Part shown: positions 18,301 through 27,326 of the stretch, one piece after another
Layout: every line of letters begins with the position of its first letter
Numbering within the stretch: the first letter of the stretch is position 1
Assembly: GCF_013375035.1 (NCBI RefSeq)
Contig: NZ_CP056032.1
Coordinates: 1,534,001 to 1,598,000 of the forward strand
Reading direction: 5' to 3'
From: Spirosoma sp. KUDC1026
GTDB taxonomy: Bacteria > Bacteroidota > Bacteroidia > Cytophagales > Spirosomataceae
Length of the DNA: 64,000 nucleotides
Translations under genes and position numbers: made by a program
The notes under the pieces: model-generated
Told to the model about the DNA's origin: nothing
What the model saw: the letters and a program-made list of their open reading frames with translations, nothing else
Database searches by the model: none

Positions 18301-21300
18301 GCAGTTTCCACAGGGCTCGTTCTCGAACCCGCTGGAGTCGGCTTACCGGCGTGCCCGTATTTCGGTGTACTCGGTCGATCCGAGTTTGTACACCCCCGGC
18401 GCACAGGGTGTTGTGTCGAATATTGATCCGGCGGAAGCTAACCGGAACGTGTACGAACGGTACTTCCTGCCAACCGAACTGTTTCCCGGTCGTTCGGCAA
18501 GGGTCGTTCAGTTACCAGAGAATATTCTGGACGTATCGTATTTCCCGGCCGAGCGGGGGATGTATAACTACAACCCGAACCTGACAACTGCCGGTGAACT
18601 GCCAAACCCCCGCCAGAACTTTGGCTCCGTTACGCGGGCGGTGGCGTCGGATATTGATTTCGATAATGCCAACGTCGAGAACATTACGTTCTGGCTGATG
18701 GACCCCTTCGTCAAAGGACAAAATGGTGTCGTACGCGGTAGTCCAGACGAATCAAGAAACCGGAACAACACCAGCGGAGGAAAGCTGCTGTTTAACCTGG
18801 GTGATATTTCGGAGGACGTCATGAAAGACAGCCGTTATACCTTCGAGAACGGATTCCCGATAAACGGTGACACGACCGGAACCGATATCCGGCTGGGCGG
18901 CACGGAAACAACCGCCTGGGGACGGGCCCCAACGCAGCAGTTTGTGACAAACGCTTTTCAGAGTTCAGGCCGCGAGAATCAGGATATTGGTCTCGACGGT
19001 TTGAAAAATGCCGACGAACGGACCCGCTTCCAGCCGTACATAAACAGTCTGACTCAGCGTGGTGTCAACAGCACTACATTGAGTCAGATTACTCAGGATC
19101 CGTCGAATGATGATTTCCGGTTTTACCTGGGCGAACAGGCAGACAGCGCGCGGTACATCGTAGCGCGGTATAAACAGTACATGGGAACGGAAAATAACTC
19201 GCCGGAGAACACGACGACGAACCAGTTCCTGACCCCGGCGTCGACAACCCTGCCTGATATAGAGGACCTGAACGCCGATAATACCATCAACGACAACGAA
19301 GCCTATTACGAATACGAACTGGACCTGCGTCCGGAGCAGTTCGCGGTGGGGCAGGGATACATTGTTGATAAAATAACCGTGCCCCCGGCGGCCGGCGTAA
19401 CGGGGGGCACGCCTGTTGACTGGTATCAGTTCCGGATTCCGGTGCGGGAGTACATGCGCAAAGTGGGAAGCATCAACGGCTTCAAGTCCATTCGTTTCAT
19501 GCGGATGTACCTGACCGACTTTGCGGAACCGGTCGTGCTTCGGTTTGCGCAGCTGCAGATGGAGGCCAACCAGTACCGCAAATATACCGGCGACCTGAAT
19601 CAGCGCGGGCTTCAGGAAGTACCCGAGCCGTACGATGCGCAGTTCACCGTATCGGCCGTCAACATCGAAGAAAACAGCTCACAACGGGCCACTGCCGACT
19701 CAAGCGGTAAATACATTTACGCGATTCCACCGGGTTACATACGTGACCGCGATTACACCCAGGTGAACAATGTGGAGTTGAACGAGCAGTCGATCCGGAT
19801 GACGGTAACCAACCTGCGCGACGGTGATTCGCGCGGGGCCTTCCGGAATGTGAACTACAACCTGTTGTTCCGGGAGCGGATCAAAATGTTTGTGCACATG
19901 CATAATGCCCAGCGGGAAAATGGCCAAACGGCAGTCTTCCTGCGGCTGGGAACCGATTATACGGATAACTATTACGAGATCGAAATCGCCAATCTGACCG
20001 CGTCGCCGGAAGGAAATGTCAGTTCGGATCTGGTATGGCCATCAAACAACGAGCTTGATCTGGCGCTATCGGAACTGATTAATCTGAAAGCTGAACGGAA
20101 CCGCCTTGTGTCCCGTCGGACGTCGCTGCCCTACTCCGTTCTGTCGCTCAATGGACGCTACAGGCTAACTATTATGGGTAACCCGGATTTAAGCTCAATA
20201 CAGTCAATTATGCTGGGGGTGCGAAATCCAAAAACGAACGACGAACAGGCCCGATCGTTTACGGTCTGGCTCGACGAACTCAGGGCCTACGGCTACGACC
20301 AGCAGGCAGGCATTGGTGCGCTCGGTACGGCAAACATCAAGCTGGCGGATCTGGGAACGCTGACCGCTTCGGGCCGGATCACGACCTTTGGCTTTGGTGG
20401 GGTGCAAACCCGGATTGGCGAACGGGCCATCGAAACAACGTCTGAATTTGGGATCTCGTCGGCCCTGGCGCTGGACAAATTTCTGCCGGTCAACTGGGGG
20501 TTGCGGATTCCATTCTACATCAACTACGACCACCGGAACATCAATCCGCACTTCGACCCGCTTGATCCGGATACACCCCTGGAAACATCACTGTCGACCT
20601 TTGGTAACACCGATGAGCGCAATAATTACCGGCGGCTGGTGCAGGACAATACAACCCGGCGGGGATTCAACTTCTCGAACGTGCGGAAGGTGAAAACCAA
20701 TCCGAACGCGCGGGCGCATTTCTGGGATGTCGAAAACCTGGCCTTTACCTATGCGTTCAACGACAGCAAACGCACCAATATTCTGACCGAAGAGTACCTG
20801 CAGCAGCAGTATCGGGGAGGGATTGCCTACACCTTCAGCGGGCAGCCCAAAGCGTTTGAGCCATTCCGCAGCCGGGCCGCGCTGGAGGCCCCGTACCTGC
20901 GCTGGATCAAGGATTTCAACCTGACGCTGTTGCCGTCGGTAGTATCCATTCGGGCCGATATGGACCGGAGTTTCATCAAAACCCAGTTGCGGAGCTCGGA
21001 TTTGAGCTCGCCGGATCGCATTCCGACCACGAATGGCATTGCGCCCCAGTTCGAGAAGTATTTCCTGTTCAACCGCTATTACGACCTGACCTGGAACCTG
21101 ACCCGCAGTATTGTCCTTCGCTACAGTGCCATTGCCAATTCGGTGATCGACGAGCCCGCGGGCGACATAAACTCGCAGGCCAAGCGCGACTCTATCCTGA
21201 CGAGCCTGAAGCACCTGGGCCGGTTGAAGAATTTCGTGCAGGATATCAAAGGAACGTACCGGCTGCCGCTGGACAAAATTCCGCTGCTGGACTGGGTGGC

Positions 21301-22915
21301 GGCCGATGCCGTCTACAACATTGGCTACCAGTTCCAGGCGAATTCCTACGGTATTGTGGACGAAGATGGCCTGCCGTTCGGGAACGTGATCCGCAACAAC
21401 CGGGAGCGGGGTCTGACGGGGCGCGTCGACCTGATTCGGCTCTATAACAAGATCCGGTATCTGCGTTTTGCAAACACACCCGCGCCCGTCCGGAAAAACT
21501 TTGCCCGTAACCCCGGCGATATTGAGGACATCGTTCGGGGAGAGAGCCGGATCCTGAAAAACTTTACCCGGGCTTTGTTAACGGTACGGGGAATCAACTT
21601 CACGTACACCATCCAGGAATCGACCATTCTGCCGGGCTTCCTGCCGACGCCTTCCATGTTTGGTCTCGCATCGGGAAATGCGCCGGGACTTGGGTTCGTA
21701 TTAGGTGGTCAGGATCGGAGTATTCATTACAAAGCCGCCGAGCGGGGCTGGCTCACGCCCAGTACGGTGCTGAATACGGCTTTCCAGCAATCGATCGGGA
21801 AGAACTTTAACGCCCGTACCACGCTGGAGCCGTTCAAGGATTTACGGATGCAGGTGGAGTGGCGACTTCGTCGCTCGGATGCGTACCAGGAGTACTACCG
21901 GCCAAGCACGCTGGGTGGTCCGTTTGAAACGCAGACGCCCGTACGTAACGGTCAGTTTAGTATGTCGTTCTGGTCGTTCCGAACCGCGTTTACCGGCTTT
22001 GGCCCGAACAGTACGTCGCCCATTTTCGACCGCTTTGAATCCTACCGGACGTACTTCCTGGACAAGTTGACGCGGGCCAATCCGGATAGCCGTGGCACAG
22101 GTTACACCAAGAACTCGCAGGATGTGTTGATTCCCTCGTTCTTCGCGGCCTATAGCGGACAATCCGTAGAAAAAGCGCAGTTGTCGCCGTTCTATAACTT
22201 CCCGCTGCCAAACTGGCGCGTGGACTACAATGGGCTGTCGGGGCTGGAATTTATCCGGAAGCGGTTTAGTGCGTTTACCATTACGCACAGCTACACGGCG
22301 GATTACAGCGTCGGAAACTTCATCTCGAACCTGGACTACGGCGCTGCGTTCGTAAATCTGTCGGTGCAGGGGTATCCGCTGGCGTCGGCGGTGAACCAGC
22401 TTGGGCAGTACGTGCCGGTGTTTGCGATGAGTACCATTACCATGTCGGAGAAGTTTGCGCCCCTGATCGGTATCCAGTTCCAGACCAAAAACCGGATCAG
22501 TGGTCGGCTGGAATACAACCAGAACCGCGACGTAGCACTGAACCTGTCGAACGCGCAGGTAGCCGAACTGAGCAATAAGGATCTGACCGGTTCAATCGGG
22601 TTTACCCGGCAGAACGTGCGGATTCCGTTCCGAATTAACGGAGCCTACAAGCGGCTGAAAAATGACCTGACGTTCTCCTGTAATCTGACCATGCGCGATA
22701 CGCGGACCATTCAGCGGAAACTGGATGCCGAACAGACCATAACGGCCGGTAACATCAACTTCCAGCTGCGTCCGCAGATCAGTTACGTGGTCAGTCGCCG
22801 ACTAAACTTTAATTTCTATTTCGACCGCACCTTCAACGATCCACTGGTATCGAACTCGTTCCGGCGGGCAACAACGGCGGGCGGGATTCAGTTGAAATTT
22901 AACCTGGCGGAATAA
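15314..22915 (+). CDS. sprA: SprA, outer-membrane translocon of the type IX secretion system
   Basis: A giant protein of 2533 residues, the usual size of SprA (also called Sov), which forms the very large beta-barrel that passes T9SS cargo across the outer membrane and is needed for gliding. A signal peptide follows a longer N-terminus (hydrophobic WLILGCWVCLGLGMGFG near residues 30-46). A low-complexity Arg/Pro/Thr-rich stretch comes next, then the SprA body with many Tyr/Arg/Asn-rich beta strands. Family blocks such as the repeated VNWGLRIPFYINYDH strand and a final aromatic strand region are present. It is followed by a terminator. The gene encodes the exporter that would secrete the FG-GAP protein upstream. 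Confidence 0.95.
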   Translation: MVNHYSVHTTHIIHKSFLLNRLTFRSNAWLILGCWVCLGLGMGFGQGQPTRQPGRRQNNRPVSADSARAEARRRATMRADSIKQVIQERNDSIRAARSAGRRPTVNWPDRRATRFSERSSTSPFILRDPKGVTTDFSLSPGGQIAVTERVRSGVSLSGPPTPNNVAGRSSTPASATATPGVATPTSTTGTLPPSQYGLPYRPGETIPFSTYNQLQNQRVERSLWREYGSRSDGQSALSGRGLIPKLELPPIIDRLFGGSEVNFKPNGFVTLDFGYLYQFIDNPVIPVRQRRNGNFIFNEQISINFNGKVGENLGVLANFDTKAAFNFENALKVNYRPSGGLPAIPGLPGLPNAPAAPTLPTLPGATGSIPGFTPQNENIIQGLEVGNISWAVNSQLIPGVQNLFGVKTQLRFGKLYATVVASQQRSRKNEIVLQGGSSSRPFEVRADQYDENRHFFLSQFFRNIYESSLRTLPQVTSGVNVTRVEVYVTNRTNTTSTLRNLAGFQDLGEGVPYRQNNPNVQPFAGSPRSAADNQANGLFRALTANASNPFRQIDQTNEVLVSTFGLEKGTDFDVLRGAKRLTDAEFKLQPDLGYISLVTPLRNDEVLAVSYEYTYQGRRYKVGELTEDYQARANDEVLVLKLLKSATLRNNLQLPMWDLMMKNIYSLGSSSLTRQGFQLRIIYKDDQTGIDNPVLQEGTQIQNRPLVQVFGMDRLNQQLDAQPDGNFDYVENYTVDTRYGKIIFPTLEPFGSYLNQQFLPSEDNLRTKYVFNELYDRTLADAQQIANKNKFFLRGAYLAGNGVEVSLPPGVSETSVLVTAGGVPLVAGQDYVLEAQIGRLRITNANVTNSGREIRISYEQPDLFQNQIRSLIGTRLDYNLSRDVSFGLTAMHMRETPAGYITRVALGNEPVNNTILGLHANIRKDSPGLTRLLDRLPFVQTKELSTVQANLEVAQLLPGTNQQANNESYLDDFEATRTIFDLTRQPTRWRLGATPQQFPQGSFSNPLESAYRRARISVYSVDPSLYTPGAQGVVSNIDPAEANRNVYERYFLPTELFPGRSARVVQLPENILDVSYFPAERGMYNYNPNLTTAGELPNPRQNFGSVTRAVASDIDFDNANVENITFWLMDPFVKGQNGVVRGSPDESRNRNNTSGGKLLFNLGDISEDVMKDSRYTFENGFPINGDTTGTDIRLGGTETTAWGRAPTQQFVTNAFQSSGRENQDIGLDGLKNADERTRFQPYINSLTQRGVNSTTLSQITQDPSNDDFRFYLGEQADSARYIVARYKQYMGTENNSPENTTTNQFLTPASTTLPDIEDLNADNTINDNEAYYEYELDLRPEQFAVGQGYIVDKITVPPAAGVTGGTPVDWYQFRIPVREYMRKVGSINGFKSIRFMRMYLTDFAEPVVLRFAQLQMEANQYRKYTGDLNQRGLQEVPEPYDAQFTVSAVNIEENSSQRATADSSGKYIYAIPPGYIRDRDYTQVNNVELNEQSIRMTVTNLRDGDSRGAFRNVNYNLLFRERIKMFVHMHNAQRENGQTAVFLRLGTDYTDNYYEIEIANLTASPEGNVSSDLVWPSNNELDLALSELINLKAERNRLVSRRTSLPYSVLSLNGRYRLTIMGNPDLSSIQSIMLGVRNPKTNDEQARSFTVWLDELRAYGYDQQAGIGALGTANIKLADLGTLTASGRITTFGFGGVQTRIGERAIETTSEFGISSALALDKFLPVNWGLRIPFYINYDHRNINPHFDPLDPDTPLETSLSTFGNTDERNNYRRLVQDNTTRRGFNFSNVRKVKTNPNARAHFWDVENLAFTYAFNDSKRTNILTEEYLQQQYRGGIAYTFSGQPKAFEPFRSRAALEAPYLRWIKDFNLTLLPSVVSIRADMDRSFIKTQLRSSDLSSPDRIPTTNGIAPQFEKYFLFNRYYDLTWNLTRSIVLRYSAIANSVIDEPAGDINSQAKRDSILTSLKHLGRLKNFVQDIKGTYRLPLDKIPLLDWVAADAVYNIGYQFQANSYGIVDEDGLPFGNVIRNNRERGLTGRVDLIRLYNKIRYLRFANTPAPVRKNFARNPGDIEDIVRGESRILKNFTRALLTVRGINFTYTIQESTILPGFLPTPSMFGLASGNAPGLGFVLGGQDRSIHYKAAERGWLTPSTVLNTAFQQSIGKNFNARTTLEPFKDLRMQVEWRLRRSDAYQEYYRPSTLGGPFETQTPVRNGQFSMSFWSFRTAFTGFGPNSTSPIFDRFESYRTYFLDKLTRANPDSRGTGYTKNSQDVLIPSFFAAYSGQSVEKAQLSPFYNFPLPNWRVDYNGLSGLEFIRKRFSAFTITHSYTADYSVGNFISNLDYGAAFVNLSVQGYPLASAVNQLGQYVPVFAMSTITMSEKFAPLIGIQFQTKNRISGRLEYNQNRDVALNLSNAQVAELSNKDLTGSIGFTRQNVRIPFRINGAYKRLKNDLTFSCNLTMRDTRTIQRKLDAEQTITAGNINFQLRPQISYVVSRRLNFNFYFDRTFNDPLVSNSFRRATTAGGIQLKFNLAE

Positions 22916-22936
22916 GCAGAAAGAAATAGAAACAGA

Positions 22937-22980
22937 AAAACGGGATGAGAACCGGCAAATCGGTTAACTCATCCCGTTTT
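22937..22980 (+). terminator. Hairpin terminator after sprA
   Basis: A 13-bp perfect stem (AAAACGGGATGAG with its complement) extended by an inner 5-bp helix, followed by T-rich sequence, lies 21 bases after the sprA stop. Confidence 0.8.
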
Positions 22981-23012
22981 GTCTTATTTATCAACATAGC
23001 TAACAACAACCT

Positions 23013-24173
23013 GTGGATAAGCGAACGCATTGGGCGGGGTGGTGGATCTGGATTGTGCTGCTGATACCTGGACCCGCACTGTCTCAGCAGAAAATACCAA
23101 AAATAGCTCAGAATACCGTCGGCAGATGGGTGTACGGACTCCTGAACGATACGTCGTCGGTAGAGTCGTCCCGTATTCTGGTCGTGCCAACGTTTGGGTA
23201 CTCTCCCGAAACCAGCGCTGAGTTCGGGGCGCGGGCGTTTTCTCTGTTTTATGTGAATAAGGATACGTTGGTGAACCGCCTGAGCGAGATCGCTCTGTAC
23301 TCCTTTATCACAACGCGGCTTCAGTTTGGTAGCGTGCTGGACAACGCCGTGTATTCCAACAAAAACAAATACTTTTTCCTGGGCCGAACCCGGTATCAGC
23401 AGTTTCCGCTGCTGTATTATGGCATTGGTCCTGATGCACCCCTCACAAATCCGGTGACCGTTGAGTCCGAATATTTTCAATTTCGGCAGCGGGTATTACG
23501 TAACCTCGTAACGAACTGGTACGCTGGCCTGGAGATCGATTTTCAGCGACTGGGGCGGGTGAATTTCGAGAACAGCGGTCGTGAATACGATTTTCCCGTT
23601 GGTGCCCAGGGATCGACCAGTTCCGGGGTGGGGGCAGCCCTAGTGTACGACGACCGGAAAAACGTATTGAATGTCCGCCGGGGTAATTTTCTGGAAGCTG
23701 GTTTTCTGACGTACAGTGGTGCGCTGGGGAGTACGTTTCCCTTCCGTTCGTACCTAATCGATGCGCGAATTTACCGCCCGCTGGGCAGGCGCAACCGCGT
23801 ATTGGCCGCGCAGGTGTTTGGTACATTTATGAATGGTACAGTTCCCTTCAACAACCTCGCGATGCTGGGCGGCAGTGAACTCTTACGTGGCTATTACCAG
23901 GGCCGTTACCGCGACAAAAATCTGATGGCGATCCAGGGCGAACTGCGCTGGCTGCCGTTTGGATTCAGTCGTCGCTGGGGCGGTACGGTGTTTGCCGGAC
24001 TGGGGACCGTGGCGCCGACGCTGGCTGAATTTCAGAAAGACAAGCTACGCTGGACCGTTGGCGGAGGGGTTCGGTTTCTCTTCTTCCAGCGTAAGGACGT
24101 GTATCTGCGGGGCGACGTTGGCGTGACCGCCGAAGGAACGGGGATTTATTTCTCGCTGGGCGAAGCCTTTTAG
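23013..24173 (+). CDS. Outer-membrane beta-barrel protein, bacterial surface antigen (Omp85/D15-like)
   Basis: A 386-residue protein starting with GTG. A signal peptide (WIWIVLLIPGPALSQ) precedes a barrel without POTRA domains. The Omp85 C-terminal family marks are visible: VYDDRKNVLNVRRGNFLEAG, the MLGGSELLRGYYQGRYRDKNL block (RGY-type loop motif), and a final run of aromatic beta strands. It could be a stand-alone surface antigen barrel involved in outer-membrane insertion, or a simple porin-like protein. It follows sprA directly, separated by a terminator. Function beyond the fold is not determined. Confidence 0.85.
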   Translation: MDKRTHWAGWWIWIVLLIPGPALSQQKIPKIAQNTVGRWVYGLLNDTSSVESSRILVVPTFGYSPETSAEFGARAFSLFYVNKDTLVNRLSEIALYSFITTRLQFGSVLDNAVYSNKNKYFFLGRTRYQQFPLLYYGIGPDAPLTNPVTVESEYFQFRQRVLRNLVTNWYAGLEIDFQRLGRVNFENSGREYDFPVGAQGSTSSGVGAALVYDDRKNVLNVRRGNFLEAGFLTYSGALGSTFPFRSYLIDARIYRPLGRRNRVLAAQVFGTFMNGTVPFNNLAMLGGSELLRGYYQGRYRDKNLMAIQGELRWLPFGFSRRWGGTVFAGLGTVAPTLAEFQKDKLRWTVGGGVRFLFFQRKDVYLRGDVGVTAEGTGIYFSLGEAF

Positions 24174-24238
24174 AGAACAATCGGAGTCAAAGCAACATTC
24201 GCCGGTGTTATGGGTTCATAGGAAAAACAAACAAACCC

Positions 24239-25297
24239 ATGAATTATAACCTCCTCGGTAACACCGGCGTACTGGTCTCAGAAATCTGCCTGGGTACCAT
24301 GACATTTGGTGGCGACGGCTACTGGAAAGCAATTGGCGAACTACCCCAGGATGCCGTTAATGACATTGTCAAAATGTCGATTGACAACGGCATAAATTTC
24401 ATCGATACCGCTAACGTTTACTCGTATGGCCTGTCCGAAACAATGCTGGGTCAGGCGCTAAAAAGCCTTGGCCTGTCGCGTAACGAACTTGTTATCGCCA
24501 CGAAAGTAAGAGGCCGTATGGGAGAAGGCAAAAACCAGGTTGGTCTGGGACGTCTGCAAATCATGCAGCAACTGGACGACAGCCTGAAACGCCTGCAACT
24601 CGACCACGTCGATCTGTATCAAATTCACGGTTTCGACCCCCTGACGCCCCTGGAAGAAACGATGCGCGGCCTGGAAGACGTCGTCAGAAGCGGCAAGGTA
24701 CGCTACATCGGTTGCTCGAACCTGGCGGCCTGGCAAGTGATGAAAGCCAATGGCATTGCTGAGAAAAACGGCTGGACGAAGTTTGTGTCTACCCAGAACT
24801 ATTACTCCGTTGCCGGACGCGACCTGGAGAACGAAATCGTGCCGATGGTGCAGGATCAGCAGATGGCCATTCTCCCCTGGAGTCCGTTGGCTGGCGGTTT
24901 CCTGTCAGGAAAATACACGCGCAATAACAAACCCGAAGACGGATCCCGGCGGCTGTCGTTCGATTTTCCACCCGTCGATCAGGAGCGCGCGTATGATATC
25001 ATCGACGTCATGCAGTCCATTGCCGAAGCGCACGGGGTTTCGGTAGCCCGAATCGCCCTGGCCTGGGTGCTGGCGCAACCGGGGGTTACCAGCGTAATCA
25101 TCGGTGCTAAAAGTACTGATCAACTGACCGATAACATCAAGGCGGCTGAACTGAGTCTGACCACCGAACAACTGGATCAATTAAACGAAGTTAGTAGTCG
25201 GCCAAAGCCCTATCCACAATGGATGATTGATCGCCAGAGCGGTGACCGGCTGGGGGCGAATACGTTTACAACGAATCAATCGGACGGAACGAAGTAA
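24239..25297 (+). CDS. Aldo/keto reductase
   Basis: A cytosolic NADPH-dependent oxidoreductase of 352 residues with the (beta/alpha)8 fold. Visible signatures: LGTMTFGG near 19, NFIDTANVYSYGLSE with the catalytic Asp/Tyr pair near 60-66, KVRGRMGEG (catalytic lysine region) near 88, YQIHGFDP (catalytic His) near 127, and the C-terminal nucleotide-binding block VTSVIIGAKSTDQLTDN. It resembles the YajO/general stress subgroup. The start ATG at 24239 gives the typical N-terminus MNYNLLGNTG. The gene is monocistronic as far as can be seen. Substrate unknown. Confidence 0.93.
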   Translation: MNYNLLGNTGVLVSEICLGTMTFGGDGYWKAIGELPQDAVNDIVKMSIDNGINFIDTANVYSYGLSETMLGQALKSLGLSRNELVIATKVRGRMGEGKNQVGLGRLQIMQQLDDSLKRLQLDHVDLYQIHGFDPLTPLEETMRGLEDVVRSGKVRYIGCSNLAAWQVMKANGIAEKNGWTKFVSTQNYYSVAGRDLENEIVPMVQDQQMAILPWSPLAGGFLSGKYTRNNKPEDGSRRLSFDFPPVDQERAYDIIDVMQSIAEAHGVSVARIALAWVLAQPGVTSVIIGAKSTDQLTDNIKAAELSLTTEQLDQLNEVSSRPKPYPQWMIDRQSGDRLGANTFTTNQSDGTK

Positions 25298-25356
25298 ACC
25301 GACGGAAAAAGAAAGGATCGCTCCTGGAATTTGCCAGTAGTTGACAGACGGCTGCA

Positions 25357-25388
25357 TTTGCAAATCCGGCCGGAGCTACCGTATTTTG
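25357..25388 (+). promoter_or_regulatory. Candidate promoter for gcvH
   Basis: TTTG at 25357-25360 and TATTTTG at 25382-25388 are 21 bases apart, close to the bacteroidetal -33/-7 pattern, and lie 22 bases before the gcvH start. The -7 element is one base shorter than consensus. Confidence 0.35.
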
Positions 25389-25410
25389 CCAATAAATCTT
25401 TTACGCTGTA

Positions 25411-25794
25411 ATGAATTTTCCCGCAGAACTGAGCTATACGCAGGACCACGAGTGGATTCGGATGGAAGCCGATGGCACCGCCGTTGTGGGTATTACCGAT
25501 TTTGCCCAGCACGAACTGGGTGATATTGTGTTCGTTGACGTGTCGACGGTTGGACAGTCGCTGACAAAAGGCGATGTGTTCGGCTCTGTTGAAGCCGTTA
25601 AGACGGTATCAGACTTGTTTTTACCAATCGATGGTGAACTGCTTGAACTGAATCCCGCGATTGAGAAAAGCCCCGAACTGCTGAACAGCGATCCGTACGG
25701 CGAAGGCTGGATTATCCGCCTGAAGCCGGCCAGCGCCGACCAGTCGGATGATCTGATGACCGCTGATGCCTATCAGGAACTGGTGGGTGCCTGA
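25411..25794 (+). CDS. gcvH: Glycine cleavage system H protein
   Basis: GcvH is a 127-residue lipoylated carrier that shuttles the aminomethyl group between the P, T and L proteins of glycine cleavage. The lipoyl-lysine hairpin is clear: [15 protein letters not shown] with Lys64. The N-terminal [11 protein letters not shown] and the C-terminal [12 protein letters not shown] motifs are canonical. The genes for P and T proteins are not in the window, as is usual in Bacteroidota where they are scattered. A weak hairpin with a T run follows the stop. Confidence 0.98.
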   Translation: MNFPAELSYTQDHEWIRMEADGTAVVGITDFAQHELGDIVFVDVSTVGQSLTKGDVFGSVEAVKTVSDLFLPIDGELLELNPAIEKSPELLNSDPYGEGWIIRLKPASADQSDDLMTADAYQELVGA

Positions 25795-25816
25795 TTCGTT
25801 TCTGACAATTGTTTAG

Positions 25817-25856
25817 AAGGCTCCGCCAGGCTTGTTGCCCGTGGGGCCTTTTTTAT
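25817..25856 (+). terminator. Probable terminator after gcvH
   Basis: A short stem (AGGCTCC with GGGGCCT, one G-T pair) followed by six T residues lies about 25 bases after the gcvH stop. Confidence 0.5.
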
Positions 25857-25937
25857 GCACCGTCGGGCGTATCGCCAACGTCTGACTTTAATTAAACCGG
25901 GCCGACAGATCACTGCTGTTGCGCCAGGAAAACTATT

Positions 25938-27326
25938 ATGCAACTTCTCATTCGTGCTGCTTACGTTGTTGATACGACATCGCCCTTTAACGGCCAGCGT
26001 GTCGATCTACTGATTGACAACGGCCTGATTCGGCAAATAGGGCAGAACCTGACGGCCGGTGATGGTGTTCGCGTCGTTGAAGCCGAAAACCTGCACGTAT
26101 CGCCGGGCTGGTTCGATCTGCGGGCAACAGCGCAGGACCCCGGTTTCGAACACAAAGAAGATATTGACAGCCTGTGTCAGGCGGCAGCCGCGGGTGGATT
26201 TACGGATGTGGCCGTGCTGCCCAACACGCAGCCCGTAGTTGACAACAAAGGAACATTGGGTTACGTACGGCGCATGGCCGAAGGACAGCCCGTCAACGTG
26301 CACGTTATTGGAGCTATTACCAAAAAGGCCGCGGGGGAGGACTTCACCGAAATGCTCGATCTGCACCACGCAGGTGCGGTGGCGTTCTCGGATGGTCATC
26401 ACCCCTTACAGAATCCTGACCTGCTGCTGAAAACACTGCAATACCTGGCTCCTATTGAGGGCCTGCTGATGAATCGCCCCGAGGAAATGCTGCTGACCCA
26501 GTTCGGGCAGATGCACGAAGGGGTTCAGAGTACGTTACTGGGCCTGAAAGGCATGCCATCCCTGGCTGAAGAACTAATGATCGAGCGTGACCTTCGCCTG
26601 CTTGCCTACGTCCTGGGGGCGAAGGGCGAGGGGCAGGGGGTATCAGGCGAAGGGGTAGGAGCAGAGGGGTTGGAGCATGGAGGTGAGGAAGGTCAACCCC
26701 ACGCCCTCGACCCCGCGCCCTCAACCCTCAGCCCCACACCCCCAGCCCTCCATTTCTCAACCATTTCGACGGCGCGGTCGGTGGACTTGATGCGGCAGGC
26801 AAAGGCGGCTGGTTTACCGGTAAGCTGCGACGTAGCGGCCCACCAGCTTGTCTTTGATGATACCGCCCTGGCGGGGTTTGATACCAGCCTGAAAGTAAAC
26901 CCACCATTCCGTGGGCCAGCCGACGTAACAGCGCTGTGGGCGGGCCTGGCTGATGGAACAATTGACGCCATCGTGTCGGATCATACGCCCCAGGATGCTG
27001 AGAGCAAAAATCTGGAATTCGACCTGGCCGAGTTCGGTATCACCGGACTCGAAACTGCCTTTGCGGCCGTTATGACCTATAACCGGGAAATTCCGCTGGC
27101 GCAGCTCATTGACAAATTCACCACCCGACCCCGGCAGATTCTGCGGCTTCCCACAACGAACCTCGCCGAAGGGCAGCCCGCCTGCTTAACGCTCTTCGAT
27201 CCGGAAGGGCAGTGGACGTTTGACCGGACGAAATCGAAATCAAAAAATTCGCCCTTCCTGCATCAGACCCTGACGGGACGGGTGATCGGAACGGTACACA
27301 AAGGCCAGTTTAACCATACGGCATGA
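25938..27326 (+). CDS. Dihydroorotase homologue lacking most metal ligands, with a 45-residue insert
   Basis: A 462-residue amidohydrolase-fold protein that aligns by motif with the multifunctional-complex type dihydroorotases. The metal-binding HxH expected after the PGWFD motif is replaced by LRATA (about residues 61-65). The HCED-type site reads NRPEE, HISHVS reads HFSTIS, and PHHL reads AHQL. SDHTP near the C-terminus is kept. It is therefore likely a non-catalytic pseudo-dihydroorotase, as known partners of aspartate transcarbamoylase in some bacteria; that role is inference. Residues 226-270 are a Gly/Glu- then Pro/Ser-rich insert absent from the family. It overlaps the next gene by 4 bases. 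Confidence 0.85.
   Translation: MQLLIRAAYVVDTTSPFNGQRVDLLIDNGLIRQIGQNLTAGDGVRVVEAENLHVSPGWFDLRATAQDPGFEHKEDIDSLCQAAAAGGFTDVAVLPNTQPVVDNKGTLGYVRRMAEGQPVNVHVIGAITKKAAGEDFTEMLDLHHAGAVAFSDGHHPLQNPDLLLKTLQYLAPIEGLLMNRPEEMLLTQFGQMHEGVQSTLLGLKGMPSLAEELMIERDLRLLAYVLGAKGEGQGVSGEGVGAEGLEHGGEEGQPHALDPAPSTLSPTPPALHFSTISTARSVDLMRQAKAAGLPVSCDVAAHQLVFDDTALAGFDTSLKVNPPFRGPADVTALWAGLADGTIDAIVSDHTPQDAESKNLEFDLAEFGITGLETAFAAVMTYNREIPLAQLIDKFTTRPRQILRLPTTNLAEGQPACLTLFDPEGQWTFDRTKSKSKNSPFLHQTLTGRVIGTVHKGQFNHTA
26613..26747. repeat. In-frame low-complexity insert with G-tract and C-tract arms
   Basis: 135 bases inside the dihydroorotase homologue. The left half has four close G runs (26615-26619, 26624-26626, 26630-26633, 26636-26640), which fits the G-quadruplex pattern. 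The right half carries seven C runs from 26697 to 26748, giving the same potential on the other strand. An inner perfect 7-bp stem joins the halves (GGGGTTG 26666-26672 and CAACCCC 26694-26700). Confidence 0.75.

Noticed and set aside
23012-23020. Perfect DnaA box (TGTGGATAA) overlapping the GTG start of the surface-antigen gene
   Set aside because: It is a single site with no cluster or AT-rich unwinding region, so it does not support an origin.
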